64,000 nucleotides of DNA from Achromobacter spanius. Lineage in GTDB: Bacteria; Pseudomonadota; Gammaproteobacteria; Burkholderiales; Burkholderiaceae_B. The position numbers were made by a program, and so were the translations under genes. The notes under the pieces are model-generated. The model saw nothing but the letters and a program-made list of their open reading frames with translations, did not search any database and had not been told where the DNA came from. The stretch covers positions 5,952,001 to 6,016,000 of the forward strand of contig NZ_CP025030.1 of assembly GCF_002812705.1 (NCBI RefSeq). The letters are read 5' to 3'. Positions 1 to 9,534 of the stretch are shown piece after piece (the stretch's first letter is position 1; each line of letters begins with the position of its first letter).

Positions 1-27
1 TCGTAAGTTTTCATCGCGGGCAACGCC

Positions 28-1050
28 TTACTTCTTCTTCGGCTCGGACTTGCCGTCGTAGCGGCGGGTCCACTCGGCGATGATGCGTTCACGGTTCGTG
101 GCGGCCCACACGAAGTCGTTCTTGATCATGCGCTTGGTCAGGTCAGCCGGCAGGTTCGGGTTGGCCGTGGCGATGGACGGAATCGCCAGCACCGCGAAGT
201 TGGCCTTGTACAGTTCGTTGGCTTCGCGGCTGGCCGAGAAGTCAGCCAGCTTGCGAGCGGCTTCCAGGTTCTTCGTGCCCTTCATGATGGCGGTGGCTTC
301 CACTTCCCAGCCCAGGCCTTCCGACGGGAACACGGCTTCAACCGGCGCGCCATCGGCCTTCAGCTTGGCCGCGCGGTAGTCGAACGACACGCCAATCGGG
401 AACTCACCCGCGGCGGCCATGTTGCACGGCTTGGAGCCCGAGTGCGTGTACGAACCAATGTTCTTGTGCAGGGCATCCATATAGGCCCAGCCCTTCTCTT
501 CGCCAAAAATCTGCAACCAGGCGCTGACGTCCAAAAAGCCCGTGCCCGAAGACGCCGGGTTCGGCATGACGATCTTGCCGGCGTAGACGGGCTTGGTCAG
601 GTCTTGCCACGAGGTCGGCTTGGGCAGCTTTTGCTTTTCGGCTTCGATGGTGTTGAAGCAGATGGCGGCGGCATAGCCGTCCATGCCGACCCACGACGGC
701 TCAGCCTTGGCGTCGCGCATGTTCGCGGCGATCTGGTCCAGGCCCTTCGGGGCGTAGGGTTGCAGCATGCCTTCCTTGTCCATCAGGCCCAGCGCCGTGC
801 CCGCCAAGCCCCAGATCACGTCCGCCTTGGGGTTGCTCTTTTCCGCCAGCAGCTTGGCGGCGATGATGCCCGTGGAATCGCGAACCCACTGGATCTTGAT
901 GTCAGGGTTGGCTTTTTCAAACGCGGCTTGATAGACCTTGATCTGGTCGGCTTCGAGCGCGGTGTAGACCGTCAGCGTGGTCTCGGCGGAGGCGGCGCCC
1001 ATCATGCCCGTCAGGGCGGTGGCCAGGGCAAGCAGCTTGTAGCGATTCAT
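28..1050 (-). CDS. phnS: 2-aminoethylphosphonate-type ABC transporter, periplasmic substrate-binding protein
   Basis: Captures the phosphonate in the periplasm and delivers it to the permease. The 340-residue product begins with a Sec signal peptide (basic MNRYK, hydrophobic core, AxA cleavage near A22/E23), followed by a ferric/phosphonate-type solute-binding fold opening TLTVYTALE. Length fits the PhnS2/FbpA-like family. It is the last visible gene of a minus-strand set ATPase, permease, phnX, binding protein, separated from phnX by about 140 bp, and the company of phnX and a PhnZ-like enzyme is what makes phosphonate more likely than iron as substrate. Specificity is inferred from context; an iron or thiamine binder of the same fold cannot be excluded from sequence alone. 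Confidence 0.82.
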   Translation of the reverse strand: MNRYKLLALATALTGMMGAASAETTLTVYTALEADQIKVYQAAFEKANPDIKIQWVRDSTGIIAAKLLAEKSNPKADVIWGLAGTALGLMDKEGMLQPYAPKGLDQIAANMRDAKAEPSWVGMDGYAAAICFNTIEAEKQKLPKPTSWQDLTKPVYAGKIVMPNPASSGTGFLDVSAWLQIFGEEKGWAYMDALHKNIGSYTHSGSKPCNMAAAGEFPIGVSFDYRAAKLKADGAPVEAVFPSEGLGWEVEATAIMKGTKNLEAARKLADFSASREANELYKANFAVLAIPSIATANPNLPADLTKRMIKNDFVWAATNRERIIAEWTRRYDGKSEPKKK

Positions 1051-1189
1051 GAGGAACTCCGTGAATGAGCGGAAAAAAGGGTGAAGGTCGCCGCCACGGT
1101 TGGACGATGCCGACCGCGGTCGCGATAAAAAAAAGCAGGGTTAAGTCCGGCTACGCCGGGCAGAAAGTAATCAGGCTGATGGCTTTAGT

Positions 1190-2011
1190 TCAGGGTCGTT
1201 GGCCTCGCGCCAGACGGGCTTCGATGTCGGTAATCACGGCGGGCAGGTCGGCCACCGTGTCGATCAGGTAATGCGGGTGGGCGGACGACAGCTCCGCGCG
1301 TGCCTCGACGCGCGCGCGCTCGCGGCCGTTCTCATCCAGGCTCAGATATTCGTCCAGCGTCAGGCCGGCGGCGTTGCCCGACAACAAGAGCCCCACCGTC
1401 CACATGCCGGCGCGCCGCCCTTCCTCGATACCGGGCGCGGTGTCGTCGACCTTGATGCAGCCGGCCACATCGGACAGCCCCAGTTCGACCACGTTTTTCA
1501 AGGCCATGGCAGGCGCCGGGCGCGCGCGCGGCACATCGTCGCTGGCCACGATGCAGTCCGGCTCCAAACCCTCGGACGCCGCGCGCTCGACCACCCGGCG
1601 CATGACGCTATCGGGGTAGCCCGAGCACGAGCCGATCTTCAAGCCGTGTTGGCGCAGTGCGCGCAGCAATTCGGCCGCGCCCGGAATAGCCGCTGAATAC
1701 TGCGCCACCTTCTCCAGTTGCATCGGCAGGAAGCGGTCGTAGATGGCGGTGACGTCGTCATCGGAAGGCAAGCGGCCGAACTGGGCCTGGTACTGGCTGG
1801 CGATGGCGGGCTGATCGCACAGGGCGCGGATGTGGTCCCACTTGCCCATGCCCATGGGGCCACGGGCTTCTTTCAGCGACACATCCATGCCGAACTGCGA
1901 GAAGGCGTCCACGAACACCTTGGTGGGCGCAAACGAACCGAAGTCCACCAGCGTGCCGGCCCAGTCAAAGATGACGGCTTCCAGTTGGACGGGCAAGGTT
2001 GAAACAGTCAT
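1190..2011 (-). CDS. phnX: phosphonoacetaldehyde hydrolase (phosphonatase)
   Basis: Cytoplasmic HAD-superfamily enzyme that splits phosphonoacetaldehyde into acetaldehyde and phosphate, the second step of 2-aminoethylphosphonate use. The nucleophile motif FDWAGT has Asp16, and the phosphonatase-specific cap lysine in MGMGKWDHI (Lys57) would form the Schiff base with the substrate; later HAD motifs GSCSGYP and KVDDTAPG are present. About 273 residues, normal for the family. I chose the ATG at 2011 because AGGA lies 8 bases upstream; an ATG three codons earlier (2020) has no usable spacing. The substrate is normally made by the PhnW transaminase, which is not in this window. Confidence 0.93.
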   Translation of the reverse strand: MTVSTLPVQLEAVIFDWAGTLVDFGSFAPTKVFVDAFSQFGMDVSLKEARGPMGMGKWDHIRALCDQPAIASQYQAQFGRLPSDDDVTAIYDRFLPMQLEKVAQYSAAIPGAAELLRALRQHGLKIGSCSGYPDSVMRRVVERAASEGLEPDCIVASDDVPRARPAPAMALKNVVELGLSDVAGCIKVDDTAPGIEEGRRAGMWTVGLLLSGNAAGLTLDEYLSLDENGRERARVEARAELSSAHPHYLIDTVADLPAVITDIEARLARGQRP

Positions 2012-2035
2012 GAGGGTCATCCTAGAAATAAGCGT

Positions 2036-3805
2036 TCAAAGGGCCACGGGGCGGCGCCATGCCTGACTGCGCGCAACCAGCGCGCGGCTTGCCAGATGCA
2101 GCAGCAGGGCCGCCGTGGCGGAACTGGCCATGATCACCGTGCACATGGCGGCGGCCGGGCCGATGAAGCCGGCGTCGTCCATGTTGAGCACGGCGACGGC
2201 GGCCAGCACCGTGGACGGGCTGTACAGGAACACCACGGCCGACACGGTCGTCATGGCGGAAACAAAGAGGTAGCGGGCAACGTCCAGCGCGGCGGGCAGG
2301 CACATGGGCAGCGTGACGCGCAGGAACGTCCTCATGCGCGGCACCTTCAACGACGCCGAAGCGGCTTCGAACTCGGGGTCCAGGGCGTTCAACGCGGTGG
2401 CCGCCGTCAGATGCGCGCTGGTGTAGAAGTGGACCACCGTGCACAGAATCAGCAGCGGCATCGTGCCGTACAGCAGGTTCAGCGGGTTCATCAGGCTGTT
2501 GAAGAAGAAGATGTAGCCCAGGCCCAGCACCAGGCCGGGCACGGCCATCGGCATCAAGGCCAGCATGCTTACCGTGGCGCGCAGGCCGCGAGCCACCGAA
2601 CCGCGAGCCGGCACCTTTTCCATCATCCAGGCGCCCACGAACACCACGGCCGTGCCGATCAAGGCGGTCCATAGCGCCAGTTGCAAGCTATTGCGCCAGG
2701 CCAGCCAGCCGCCCCCGTCCATGTTGTCGAAGTCGTAGGAACGCAGTGACATCGACAGGTTGTACGGCCACATCTTCACGAACGAGGCCCAGACGGCCAC
2801 GCCGATGATCAGCAGCAGGAACGCGGCCAGTATGCCGGCCAGCAGCAGGAAGGCGGCATCGCGGCGTCGGTTGGCGCCCGCCGCGTAGGGCTGGGCGCGG
2901 CCGCTCATCTGCGCACCCTGGCGGGCACGCAGCCGGCGGTCCAACACAAAGGTCAGCAAGGCGGGCAGCAACAGCAGGATGCCGATGGCCGCGCCCTTGG
3001 GAAAGTTCTGCTGTCCGACGACGGCCTTGTAAGCTTCCATGGCCAGCACGTTGTAGTCGCCGCCCACCACTTTGGGGACGCCGAAATCGGTGACGGTCAG
3101 CGTGAACACCACGCAGCAGGCCGAGAACACCGCATAGCGCGTGCCGGGCAAGGTCACGGTCAGGAAGGTGCGCCACGGGCCCGCGCCCATGGCACGCGCC
3201 GCGTCGTACAGCCGGCCGTCGGCCAGCGTCAGGCCGGTCAGCAGAATCATCAGCGCATGCGGAAACGTGTAGAAGGCCTCGCCCACCACAATGCCCCAGA
3301 ATCCGTAGATGGTGGCGCCGCCCGTCAGGCCCTTGAGCAGGCCCTGGTTGCCCAGCAGATAGACCAGCGCAATGCCGGGCAACAGCGACGGCGCCAGCAA
3401 GGGCAGCAAGGCGATGGTGCGCAGCAAGCCCTTGCCCGGCAAGCGGGTGCGGGTCAGGCCGTAGGCAAAGCCATAGGCGCAAGGCACCACCAGCAGCATC
3501 GTCACCACGCCCACGGTCAGGCTGCGCCCGACCATGGCAAGAAAGCCATCCGCGCCGATGATGCCGGAGACCACCGACAGGCCGGCCCAGTCGCCGTCGC
3601 TGTCGGTCACGGACTTGGCCAGGATGGCCAGCAGCGGCAGCGCCAGGAACAGCACCAGAAACAGCACCAGCGCACCCTGCCCCGTCGTCAGACCCAGCGC
3701 GCCTATCCACGCGGGCATGGGACGCCGGCCCAAAGCGGGCACGGTCGGCGCGGGGGTGGTAGCCGGGGTGGGGGCCAGTTCGGCCACGGAAGGCGATCCG
3801 GTCAT
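2036..3805 (-). CDS. phosphonate-type ABC transporter permease, two fused membrane modules
   Basis: Inner-membrane channel of the importer. The 589-residue protein contains two consecutive permease modules, each with about six hydrophobic segments and an EAA-type coupling loop: one around residue 200 (DAARAMGAGPWRTF) and one around residue 480 (EAASASLKVPRMRTF). Family members of the FbpB/PhnU2 type are fused in this way, so no second permease gene is needed. The start ATG at 3805 lies 7 bases after the ATPase stop codon; the open frame continues upstream inside the ATPase gene but with shadow-like composition. The first 30 residues are a Pro/Thr/Ala-rich cytoplasmic leader before the first membrane segment. 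Confidence 0.88.
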   Translation of the reverse strand: MTGSPSVAELAPTPATTPAPTVPALGRRPMPAWIGALGLTTGQGALVLFLVLFLALPLLAILAKSVTDSDGDWAGLSVVSGIIGADGFLAMVGRSLTVGVVTMLLVVPCAYGFAYGLTRTRLPGKGLLRTIALLPLLAPSLLPGIALVYLLGNQGLLKGLTGGATIYGFWGIVVGEAFYTFPHALMILLTGLTLADGRLYDAARAMGAGPWRTFLTVTLPGTRYAVFSACCVVFTLTVTDFGVPKVVGGDYNVLAMEAYKAVVGQQNFPKGAAIGILLLLPALLTFVLDRRLRARQGAQMSGRAQPYAAGANRRRDAAFLLLAGILAAFLLLIIGVAVWASFVKMWPYNLSMSLRSYDFDNMDGGGWLAWRNSLQLALWTALIGTAVVFVGAWMMEKVPARGSVARGLRATVSMLALMPMAVPGLVLGLGYIFFFNSLMNPLNLLYGTMPLLILCTVVHFYTSAHLTAATALNALDPEFEAASASLKVPRMRTFLRVTLPMCLPAALDVARYLFVSAMTTVSAVVFLYSPSTVLAAVAVLNMDDAGFIGPAAAMCTVIMASSATAALLLHLASRALVARSQAWRRPVAL

Positions 3806-3812
3806 GGCGGAA

Positions 3813-4967
3813 TCAAGCGTAGGCGCGAATCGCATGGCGCGGCAGCTCCACCCAGCAACGGCTGGCGGCGTGAGGGCCCAACAGGGCGTCTCCGATTTCA
3901 GGGGACACGATGGAATGCACGGTGGAACCGGGCACGCCTTCCAGGCGCAAGGCCAGGCGATAGCCCCGGCCCAGGAATACGCCGTCCAGCACATCGGCCA
4001 GCATAGAGTTGGGTTTTTCCGAGCGCGCCATGCTGACGCGCACCGCTTCGGGGCGCACGAACAGCTTGCCGGACTTGCCGTCCAGCGCCTCATCCACCGC
4101 CAGTTCCTGGCGGCCGACGCGGGCGCGATGGGTGTCGATGCGCTCGAACGGCAGCCAGTTCGCCTCGCCCACGAAATCGGCGATAAAGGCCGATGCCGGC
4201 TGGCGGTAGAGTTCGCGCGGCGTTCCGAATTGCTCAATGACGCCGCCGTTCATGACGGCGATGCGGTCGGCCATCACCATGGCCTCTTCCTGGTCATGCG
4301 TCACCATCAGCGTCGTGATCGACAAGCGCTTTTGCAGCGCGCGCAATTCAATCCGCAGATGCTCGCGCACCCGGGCGTCCAGCGCCGACATCGGCTCATC
4401 CAGCAACAACAGGGACGGCGACGGAGCCAGTGCGCGCGCCAGCGCCACCCGCTGCTGCTGGCCGCCGGAGATCTGCCCGGGGTATTTGTCCGCGGCCCCA
4501 GTCAGGCCGACCAGGCTCAGCATTTCCTCGACGCGGTTGGCGACGTGATTGCGGTGCGCCCGCTTGCCGCTCAAGCCGTACGCTACGTTCTGGGCCACGG
4601 TCAGGTTGGGAAACAGCGCGTAGGACTGGAACAGGATGCCGTAGTCGCGCTCTTGGGGCTCGGCGTAAGAAATATCGCGGCCCGACAGCACGATTGCACC
4701 GCTGTCCTGGCGTTCCAGGCCGGCGATGGCGCGCAGCAGCGTGGTCTTGCCGCAGCCGGACGGGCCCAGCAGGCACACCAGTTCTCCGGCGCGGATATCC
4801 AGCGAGACGTCGGCCAGCGCGGTATGGCTGCCAAAACGCTTGACCAGATTTCGAACCGTAAGAAAGCCCCCACGCTTCGCCCCATGCTGGGGCTCTCTGC
4901 CCCCCGAGGGGGCGTTTTCCCCTTGGGGCGGCCCGGCGGGGAAAAGGTCGTTGTTTGCTTGGGGCAT
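3813..4967 (-). CDS. phnT: phosphonate-type ABC transporter ATP-binding protein with repeat-derived N-terminus
   Basis: Cytoplasmic ATPase energising the importer. Walker A GPSGCGKTT is at about residues 68-76, followed by signature SGGQQQR and Walker B LLLLDEPMSALD; a TOBE-like regulatory domain fills the C-terminal third. At 384 residues it is slightly long because residues 8-34 are read from a GC-rich palindromic repeat; the conserved domain begins only at about residue 36 (LTVRNLVKRFG). The ATG at 4967 is supported by GGAGG six bases upstream, so the extra segment is probably translated. First gene of the minus-strand operon, divergent from a LysR regulator. Confidence 0.88.
   Translation of the reverse strand: MPQANNDLFPAGPPQGENAPSGGREPQHGAKRGGFLTVRNLVKRFGSHTALADVSLDIRAGELVCLLGPSGCGKTTLLRAIAGLERQDSGAIVLSGRDISYAEPQERDYGILFQSYALFPNLTVAQNVAYGLSGKRAHRNHVANRVEEMLSLVGLTGAADKYPGQISGGQQQRVALARALAPSPSLLLLDEPMSALDARVREHLRIELRALQKRLSITTLMVTHDQEEAMVMADRIAVMNGGVIEQFGTPRELYRQPASAFIADFVGEANWLPFERIDTHRARVGRQELAVDEALDGKSGKLFVRPEAVRVSMARSEKPNSMLADVLDGVFLGRGYRLALRLEGVPGSTVHSIVSPEIGDALLGPHAASRCWVELPRHAIRAYA
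4866..4944. repeat. GC-rich palindromic (REP-like) repeat inside a coding region
   Basis: About 79 bases made of three short palindromes in a row: GCCCC-atgct-GGGGC, CCCCC-ga-GGGGG and CCCC-tt-GGGG followed by cggcccggcgggg. The element resembles the dispersed intergenic repeats I know from Bordetella and Achromobacter chromosomes, but copy number cannot be checked here. It lies in frame directly behind the start codon of the phosphonate ATPase. Confidence 0.65.
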
Positions 4968-5044
4968 GCTGCCTCCAGATTGGAACGAAGCCAGTATGGA
5001 AGGCGCGTATTGAGCGTTTATGACACTTCGCGCAAATGCAGTAA

Positions 5045-5070
5045 TAAAAACATCAAATTATTTTGGTGTA
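5045..5070. promoter_or_regulatory. AT-rich imperfect palindrome in the divergent phn/LysR spacer, possible LysR operator
   Basis: The 147-base spacer between the ATPase start and the LysR start contains one conspicuously AT-rich stretch with the near-palindrome CAAATTATTTTG (about 5054-5065), immediately upstream of the regulator. LysR proteins commonly bind such sites between divergent genes. Position and symmetry are visible; function is inference. Confidence 0.3.
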
Positions 5071-5114
5071 CTGGCGGTCTTGCGCATTGCGTCCCTTTCC
5101 CGCCCCCCCTCATC

Positions 5115-5978
5115 GTGCTTGTCGCCGAACTCAAATCCTTCTACGCCGTGGCCCGCTGCGGCACCGTCACCAAGGCCGCCGCCCAACTGGGTGTCAGCCA
5201 ACCAACCGTGACGGGGCAGTTGCGTCAGCTGGAATCGCGCTACGGCATCGAACTGTTCCACCGGCAGGGCCGGGGCATGCGCCTGTCGGATGCGGGACAA
5301 AGCCTGATGCCCATGGTGGAAAAGCTGGTGCAACAGGAAACCGAGATCGACTTCCGCCTGCGCGACGCCAGCGACCTGCGCGAAGGCAATCTGCGCATTG
5401 GCGCGACCGGCCCCTTCTACATCATGGACACGGTGCGCCGCTACAACCAGCGCTACCCGGGCATCGACCTGGCGGTCACCATCGGAAATTCGCAGTCGAT
5501 GCTGCAAGCGCTGCACGACTACCGCATCGAGATTGCCACGTCTTCCTTTCTGATGGATGACAAGCACCTGTACCGCAGGATGATCGCGGCCGATCCGATC
5601 CGCGTGGTCACCCATCGGGACCATCCGCTGGCGCGGCGCGGGCAGGTTCGGCTGGCCGATCTGGCCGACCACGCCTTGCTGCTGCGCGAGCCCGGCTCCA
5701 TGACGCGCCAGTTGACCGAAGACGCGCTGGCGGCGGCGGGCGTCACCGTGCGCCGCACGCTGGAGATCGGCAGCCGGGAATCCATCCGGCAGGCGATTCT
5801 GTGCGGCTTGGGGATCAGCATGATCCCCTCGCGTGAAATCCCGTCGCACCCCGACCTGGCGGCCTTGGACATCCAGGGGGCCGAGATCGTGATGCACGAA
5901 TACCTGTACTGCCTGCGCGAGCGCCAACCGGTGCAGTTGATCGCGCGCTTTCTGGAGATGGCGCCGGCAGCCGGCTGA
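5115..5978 (+). CDS. LysR-family regulator of the phosphonate genes
   Basis: Probable activator of the adjacent phosphonate genes. The N-terminal winged helix-turn-helix is typical (KSFYAVARCGTVTKAAAQLG, then SQPTVTGQLRQLE), followed by the periplasmic-binding-like effector domain; 287 residues is normal. The start is uncertain: I used GTG at 5115, which places the helix-turn-helix at the usual distance from the N-terminus, although no strong ribosome site precedes it. The open frame extends much further upstream across the ATPase gene on the other strand, but that part has no LysR character. It is divergent from the transporter operon and 52 bp upstream of the PhnZ-like gene. Confidence 0.85.
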   Translation: MLVAELKSFYAVARCGTVTKAAAQLGVSQPTVTGQLRQLESRYGIELFHRQGRGMRLSDAGQSLMPMVEKLVQQETEIDFRLRDASDLREGNLRIGATGPFYIMDTVRRYNQRYPGIDLAVTIGNSQSMLQALHDYRIEIATSSFLMDDKHLYRRMIAADPIRVVTHRDHPLARRGQVRLADLADHALLLREPGSMTRQLTEDALAAAGVTVRRTLEIGSRESIRQAILCGLGISMIPSREIPSHPDLAALDIQGAEIVMHEYLYCLRERQPVQLIARFLEMAPAAG

Positions 5979-6030
5979 CCGTCAGGTCACTGCCCGCCCC
6001 CTCCCCCTTGCGGCCACTCAGGAGACAACC

Positions 6031-6600
6031 ATGGCCTTGACCTTGCAAGACATCGAACAGATTTTCCTGGAACGCGGACACCGTTCCTACCATGGCGAGT
6101 CCGTCAGCCATTTGCGGCATGCGCTGCAAACGGCATCGCTGGCGGAACGCCATGGCGCCAACGCCTCGCTCATCACCGCCTGCCTGCTGCATGATCTGGG
6201 CCACCTGATCGCCGACCGTCCGGGCACCCCCACGCTGCGCGGCGTTGACGACAAGCACCAGTATTTCGTGCTGCCGTTCCTGCGCGGGCTGTTCAGTTCG
6301 GCCGTGCTGGACCCGATCCGCCTGCACGTGGAAGCCAAGCGCTACCTCTGCTATGTCGAGCCGCAATACGAAGCCTCGCTGTCGGAGGATTCCAAGCGCA
6401 GCCTGGCGCTGCAAGGCGGCAGTTTCGATGCCGGCCAGGCGGTGGATTTCGCCAGCATGCCGGGCGCGCCCGATGCGATCCGCCTGCGGCGCTGGGACGA
6501 CATGGCCAAGGTGCCGGGGCTGGCCACGCCTCCGCTGGACCACTTCCTGGAGATCGCGGAAAGCGTGTCCGGGCGGGTCAAGCTGGCGGCGATCTGGTAG
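6031..6600 (+). CDS. phnZ: PhnZ-family HD-domain phosphonate oxygenase
   Basis: HD-fold protein of the group found in phosphonate operons. PhnZ proper is a mixed-valent diiron oxygenase that cleaves (R)-1-hydroxy-2-aminoethylphosphonate to glycine and phosphate. Against the known PhnZ residues (H34, H58, D59, H80, H104, D161 as iron ligands; Y24, E27, K108 in the pocket) the product has H30, H54, D55, H76, H99, D156 or D157, Y20, E23 and K103, so the whole active-site set is present at a near-constant offset. It is 189 residues, has an AGGAG site before the ATG, and follows the LysR gene on the same strand. The partner hydroxylase PhnY is not visible, so the physiological substrate is open. 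Confidence 0.8.
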   Translation: MALTLQDIEQIFLERGHRSYHGESVSHLRHALQTASLAERHGANASLITACLLHDLGHLIADRPGTPTLRGVDDKHQYFVLPFLRGLFSSAVLDPIRLHVEAKRYLCYVEPQYEASLSEDSKRSLALQGGSFDAGQAVDFASMPGAPDAIRLRRWDDMAKVPGLATPPLDHFLEIAESVSGRVKLAAIW

Positions 6601-6676
6601 CGCGGGCGGAAACGCCCGGCACGGGCCGCAGGTGGAATAGCCCGACAGTAGCCACAGGGGGATCGCCTCGGAGACG

Positions 6677-6708
6677 AAAAAAACCAGGGTGCGAACCCTG
6701 GTTTTTTT
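6677..6708. terminator. bidirectional rho-independent terminator
   Basis: Perfect stem AAACCAGGGT / ACCCTGGTTT with a 4-base loop, flanked by A and T runs, between the convergent PhnZ-like and sulfurtransferase genes. Confidence 0.88.
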
Positions 6709-6726
6709 GTGCGCCGCCGTTGCGCC

Positions 6727-7593
6727 TCAGGCGCCCTTTGCCACCGGGCGCGACGGGTCGCTGCACCACTCGCTCCAGGAGCCCGGGTACAGCCGCGAGC
6801 CGGACAGGCCCGCGATTTCCATGGCCAGCAGGTTGTGGCAGGCGGTAATGCCCGAGCCACACTGATGCACGATGGCGCCAGGTTCGCGTCCACCAAGCAA
6901 GCCGTCGAATTCAGTGCGCAGTTGCTCGGCGGATTTGAAGCTGCCGTCGGCTTGCAGGTTTTCACCGTTCGGACGGTTCAGGGCGCCCGGGATGTGGCCG
7001 GCCACCGGATCCATCGGCTCGACTTCGCCGCGATAGCGGTTGGCGGCGCGCGCGTCGATCACGGTAAAGGCGGGCCGATCGATATTGTCCAGCACGGCCT
7101 GCGCGTCAACCGAAGCGACCAGCGGCGCGCCGGGCTCAACGGGCTGGCCGGCGTGCACGGCCGGGGCGGCGTCGGTCGTGGTCGGCAGCCCGGCGGCCAC
7201 CCAGGCCTGCCAGCCGCCGTCCAGCACCACCACACGTTCATGGCCCAGCCAGCGCAGCATCCACCACAGGTGCGCCGCGTACATACCGCCGCTGGCGTCA
7301 TAGGCCACGACCAGCGTTTGCGGCGTCACGCCATGGGCGGCCATCAGTGCGCCCAGCTCGGCGCGCGACGGCAGCGGATGACGGCCATTTTTGCCGGTGC
7401 GCGGCGCGGCCAGCTCGGTTTCGTGGTCCAGGTAACGGGCGCCGGGGATGTGGCCGGCATCGTATGCCTGGCGGCCCGCGGCGTGGTTGGTCAGGTCGTG
7501 GCGCACGTCGAAAACGCGCACGTCGCCTACGCGCACGTCGGAAGCGTCAAGCCGGCTCGCCAGATCGGCGGCGGAAATCAGTGTCATCGTCAT
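6727..7593 (-). CDS. sseA: 3-mercaptopyruvate sulfurtransferase
   Basis: Two-rhodanese-domain enzyme that transfers sulfur from 3-mercaptopyruvate to thiol or cyanide acceptors. The C-terminal domain carries the catalytic Cys245 in CGSGIT, the loop typical of mercaptopyruvate rather than thiosulfate sulfurtransferases (which have CRxGxR). The N-terminal rhodanese domain is catalytically inactive, with Asp/Ala at the equivalent position (AYDASGG). At 288 residues it matches SseA. AGGAG lies 9 bases before the chosen ATG. It follows the DMT transporter gene by 31 bp on the same strand and may be co-transcribed with it. Confidence 0.9.
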   Translation of the reverse strand: MTMTLISAADLASRLDASDVRVGDVRVFDVRHDLTNHAAGRQAYDAGHIPGARYLDHETELAAPRTGKNGRHPLPSRAELGALMAAHGVTPQTLVVAYDASGGMYAAHLWWMLRWLGHERVVVLDGGWQAWVAAGLPTTTDAAPAVHAGQPVEPGAPLVASVDAQAVLDNIDRPAFTVIDARAANRYRGEVEPMDPVAGHIPGALNRPNGENLQADGSFKSAEQLRTEFDGLLGGREPGAIVHQCGSGITACHNLLAMEIAGLSGSRLYPGSWSEWCSDPSRPVAKGA

Positions 7594-7624
7594 TCGGTGT
7601 GCTCCTGGTTCGGGGGAAGCCCCG

Positions 7625-8479
7625 TCAGGCCGGCTTGGGGTCGCGCATGGTGCGCCACACCGACAACAGGCCCGCGGAGATGATCAAGCCCATGCCGGCC
7701 CAGGCCAGACCATCCAGGTGGTCGCCCCAAAAGCCCATGCCCAGCAAGGCCGCGAAAATAATGGTGCTGTATTGCAGCGCCGCCGTCAGCAGCGCCGAGC
7801 CCACGCCAAAGGCCCGGGTCATGGCAAGCTGGCCGAACATGCCCGCCACGCCCACGCCCACCAGCGACGCATAGCCCTGCCAGTCCGCCGCGCCCCAGCC
7901 TTCGAACCACAGCCCGACAACGCTGGACACGCAGACCGCCACGGAAAAGAACAGCACGGTACGCCACTCGGGTTCGCCGATCCGGCCCAGTTGGCGGATC
8001 TGCAGCATGGCAATCGCCGACATGGCGCCCGCCCCCATTCCCATCAGCGCCGCCAGCCATTGGTCTTCATTGATGCTGGGCCGCAGCACGGCGATCACGC
8101 CCAGGAAACCCAAGGCCACGGCGATGATGCGCACGGCGTCGCGCTGCGCGCCGCCCCAGCCCAGCATCCAACAGGCAATGAAAAGGGGTGCGGTGTAGTT
8201 CAGGCTGGTCGCGGTGGCCAGCGGCAGGTGCGAGATGGCGAAGAACCCCAGCCACATCGACGTCACGCCGGACAGGTTGCGCCAGAGGTGCAGTTTCCAA
8301 CTGGTCGGAACGATGGATTGGCGGCCGGCGCGCGCCCACAGCAGCAAGAGAAGAACCGAAGGCAGCCCCCGAAAAAGCACGATCTGGGGCAACGAGGCGC
8401 CGTGTTCGGTGCCGAACTTCACGAACGACCCCATGATGGCGAACATGGCGGACGCCAACAACATCCAGAGAGCCTGCAT
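7625..8479 (-). CDS. DMT/EamA-family inner-membrane transporter
   Basis: Predicted exporter of the drug/metabolite transporter superfamily. The 284-residue product has about ten hydrophobic helices in two EamA repeats (first ending near residue 135, second opening near [14 protein letters not shown]). Substrate cannot be read from the sequence. It precedes sseA on the minus strand and is divergent from htpX. Start ATG at 8479 gives the usual short N-terminus entering the first helix ([18 protein letters not shown]). Confidence 0.85.
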   Translation of the reverse strand: MQALWMLLASAMFAIMGSFVKFGTEHGASLPQIVLFRGLPSVLLLLLWARAGRQSIVPTSWKLHLWRNLSGVTSMWLGFFAISHLPLATATSLNYTAPLFIACWMLGWGGAQRDAVRIIAVALGFLGVIAVLRPSINEDQWLAALMGMGAGAMSAIAMLQIRQLGRIGEPEWRTVLFFSVAVCVSSVVGLWFEGWGAADWQGYASLVGVGVAGMFGQLAMTRAFGVGSALLTAALQYSTIIFAALLGMGFWGDHLDGLAWAGMGLIISAGLLSVWRTMRDPKPA

Positions 8480-8632
8480 TGGGGTTCTGCGCTAAGGGAA
8501 AAGTGGGGGGAACTAGGGGAAAGCGATACTATACTCTTCGCCATCGGGGGCGGTGCCGGCGAGTCGGGGAACTGGCGGGTCGCCGCTATGTCGAACCCCG
8601 GTATTTCCCGCTCGCAGAGGAACACAAAAAAC

Positions 8633-9514
8633 ATGAAACGCATTGTCTTGTTCGTCATCACCAACTTGGCCGTCATGCTCGTGCTGTCGGCCACGCTGCG
8701 CATCCTGGGCGTAGACCGCTACATCACCGCCAACGGCCTTAACCTCAACGCGCTGCTGATCTTCTCGGTGGTGGTGGGTTTCACGGGCGCGATCATCTCG
8801 CTCTTGATCAGCAAGCCGATGGCCAAGTGGAGCACCGGCGCCCAAGTGCTGGACCCGAACGCGCCGCGCAACCAGCGTGAAGCTTGGCTGGTCGACACCG
8901 TGCACCAATTGGCTGACCGCGCCGGCATCGGCCGCCCGGAAGTCGCCATCTATGAAGGCGCGCCCAATGCATTCGCCACCGGCGCGTTCAAGAACGACTC
9001 GCTGGTCGCCGTGTCGACCGGCCTGCTGGAAAGCATGAGCGAAGAGGAAGTCGCGGCGGTGCTGGCGCACGAAGTGGCCCACATCGCCAACGGCGACATG
9101 GTCACGCTGACCTTGATCCAGGGTGTTGTGAACACCTTCGTCGTGTTCCTGGCTCGCGTGGTCGGCTACTTCATCGACCGCGTGGTGTTCAAGAACGAAC
9201 GCGGCATCGGCCCGGGCTACTACATCACCGTGCTGGTCTGTGAAATCATCTTCGGCGTGCTGGCCTCGATCATCGTGGCCTGGTTCTCGCGCCAGCGCGA
9301 ATACCGCGCCGACGCCGGTTCGGCCCAACTGATGGGCGCGCGCGAACCGATGATCCGCGCGCTGGCCCGCCTGGGCGGCCTGGAACCGGGCGATCTGCCC
9401 AAGTCCTTTGAAGCCTCGGGCATTACCGGCCGTGGCGGCCTGGCGGCCATGTTCGCCTCGCACCCGCCGATCCCGTCACGCATCGCCGCGTTGCAAAACG
9501 CCCGCGTGGTCTGA
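8633..9514 (+). CDS. htpX: membrane-bound zinc metalloprotease HtpX
   Basis: Heat-shock-type M48B protease that degrades damaged inner-membrane proteins together with FtsH. Two N-terminal membrane helices (residues 4-25 and 38-60) precede the cytosolic catalytic domain with HEVAH at residues 146-150 and the downstream glutamate motif [10 protein letters not shown]; two further hydrophobic segments lie around residues 160-215. The 293-residue length and the start MKRIVLFVI match the family. The chosen ATG (8633) follows an AGAGGA site; an in-frame ATG 45 bases upstream is less likely. Confidence 0.95.
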   Translation: MKRIVLFVITNLAVMLVLSATLRILGVDRYITANGLNLNALLIFSVVVGFTGAIISLLISKPMAKWSTGAQVLDPNAPRNQREAWLVDTVHQLADRAGIGRPEVAIYEGAPNAFATGAFKNDSLVAVSTGLLESMSEEEVAAVLAHEVAHIANGDMVTLTLIQGVVNTFVVFLARVVGYFIDRVVFKNERGIGPGYYITVLVCEIIFGVLASIIVAWFSRQREYRADAGSAQLMGAREPMIRALARLGGLEPGDLPKSFEASGITGRGGLAAMFASHPPIPSRIAALQNARVV

Positions 9515-9534
9515 CCCCGCCGGGTTGCCAGGCA

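Noticed and set aside
3806..4237. Upstream extension of the permease frame inside the ATPase gene
   Set aside because: Trp/Cys/Arg-rich nonsense composition; the real start follows the ATPase stop by 7 bases.
3534..5114. Long upstream extension of the LysR frame on the plus strand across the ATPase gene
   Set aside because: It has shadow composition (Gln/Arg/Ala-rich), no LysR homology and lies opposite a well-supported ATPase.
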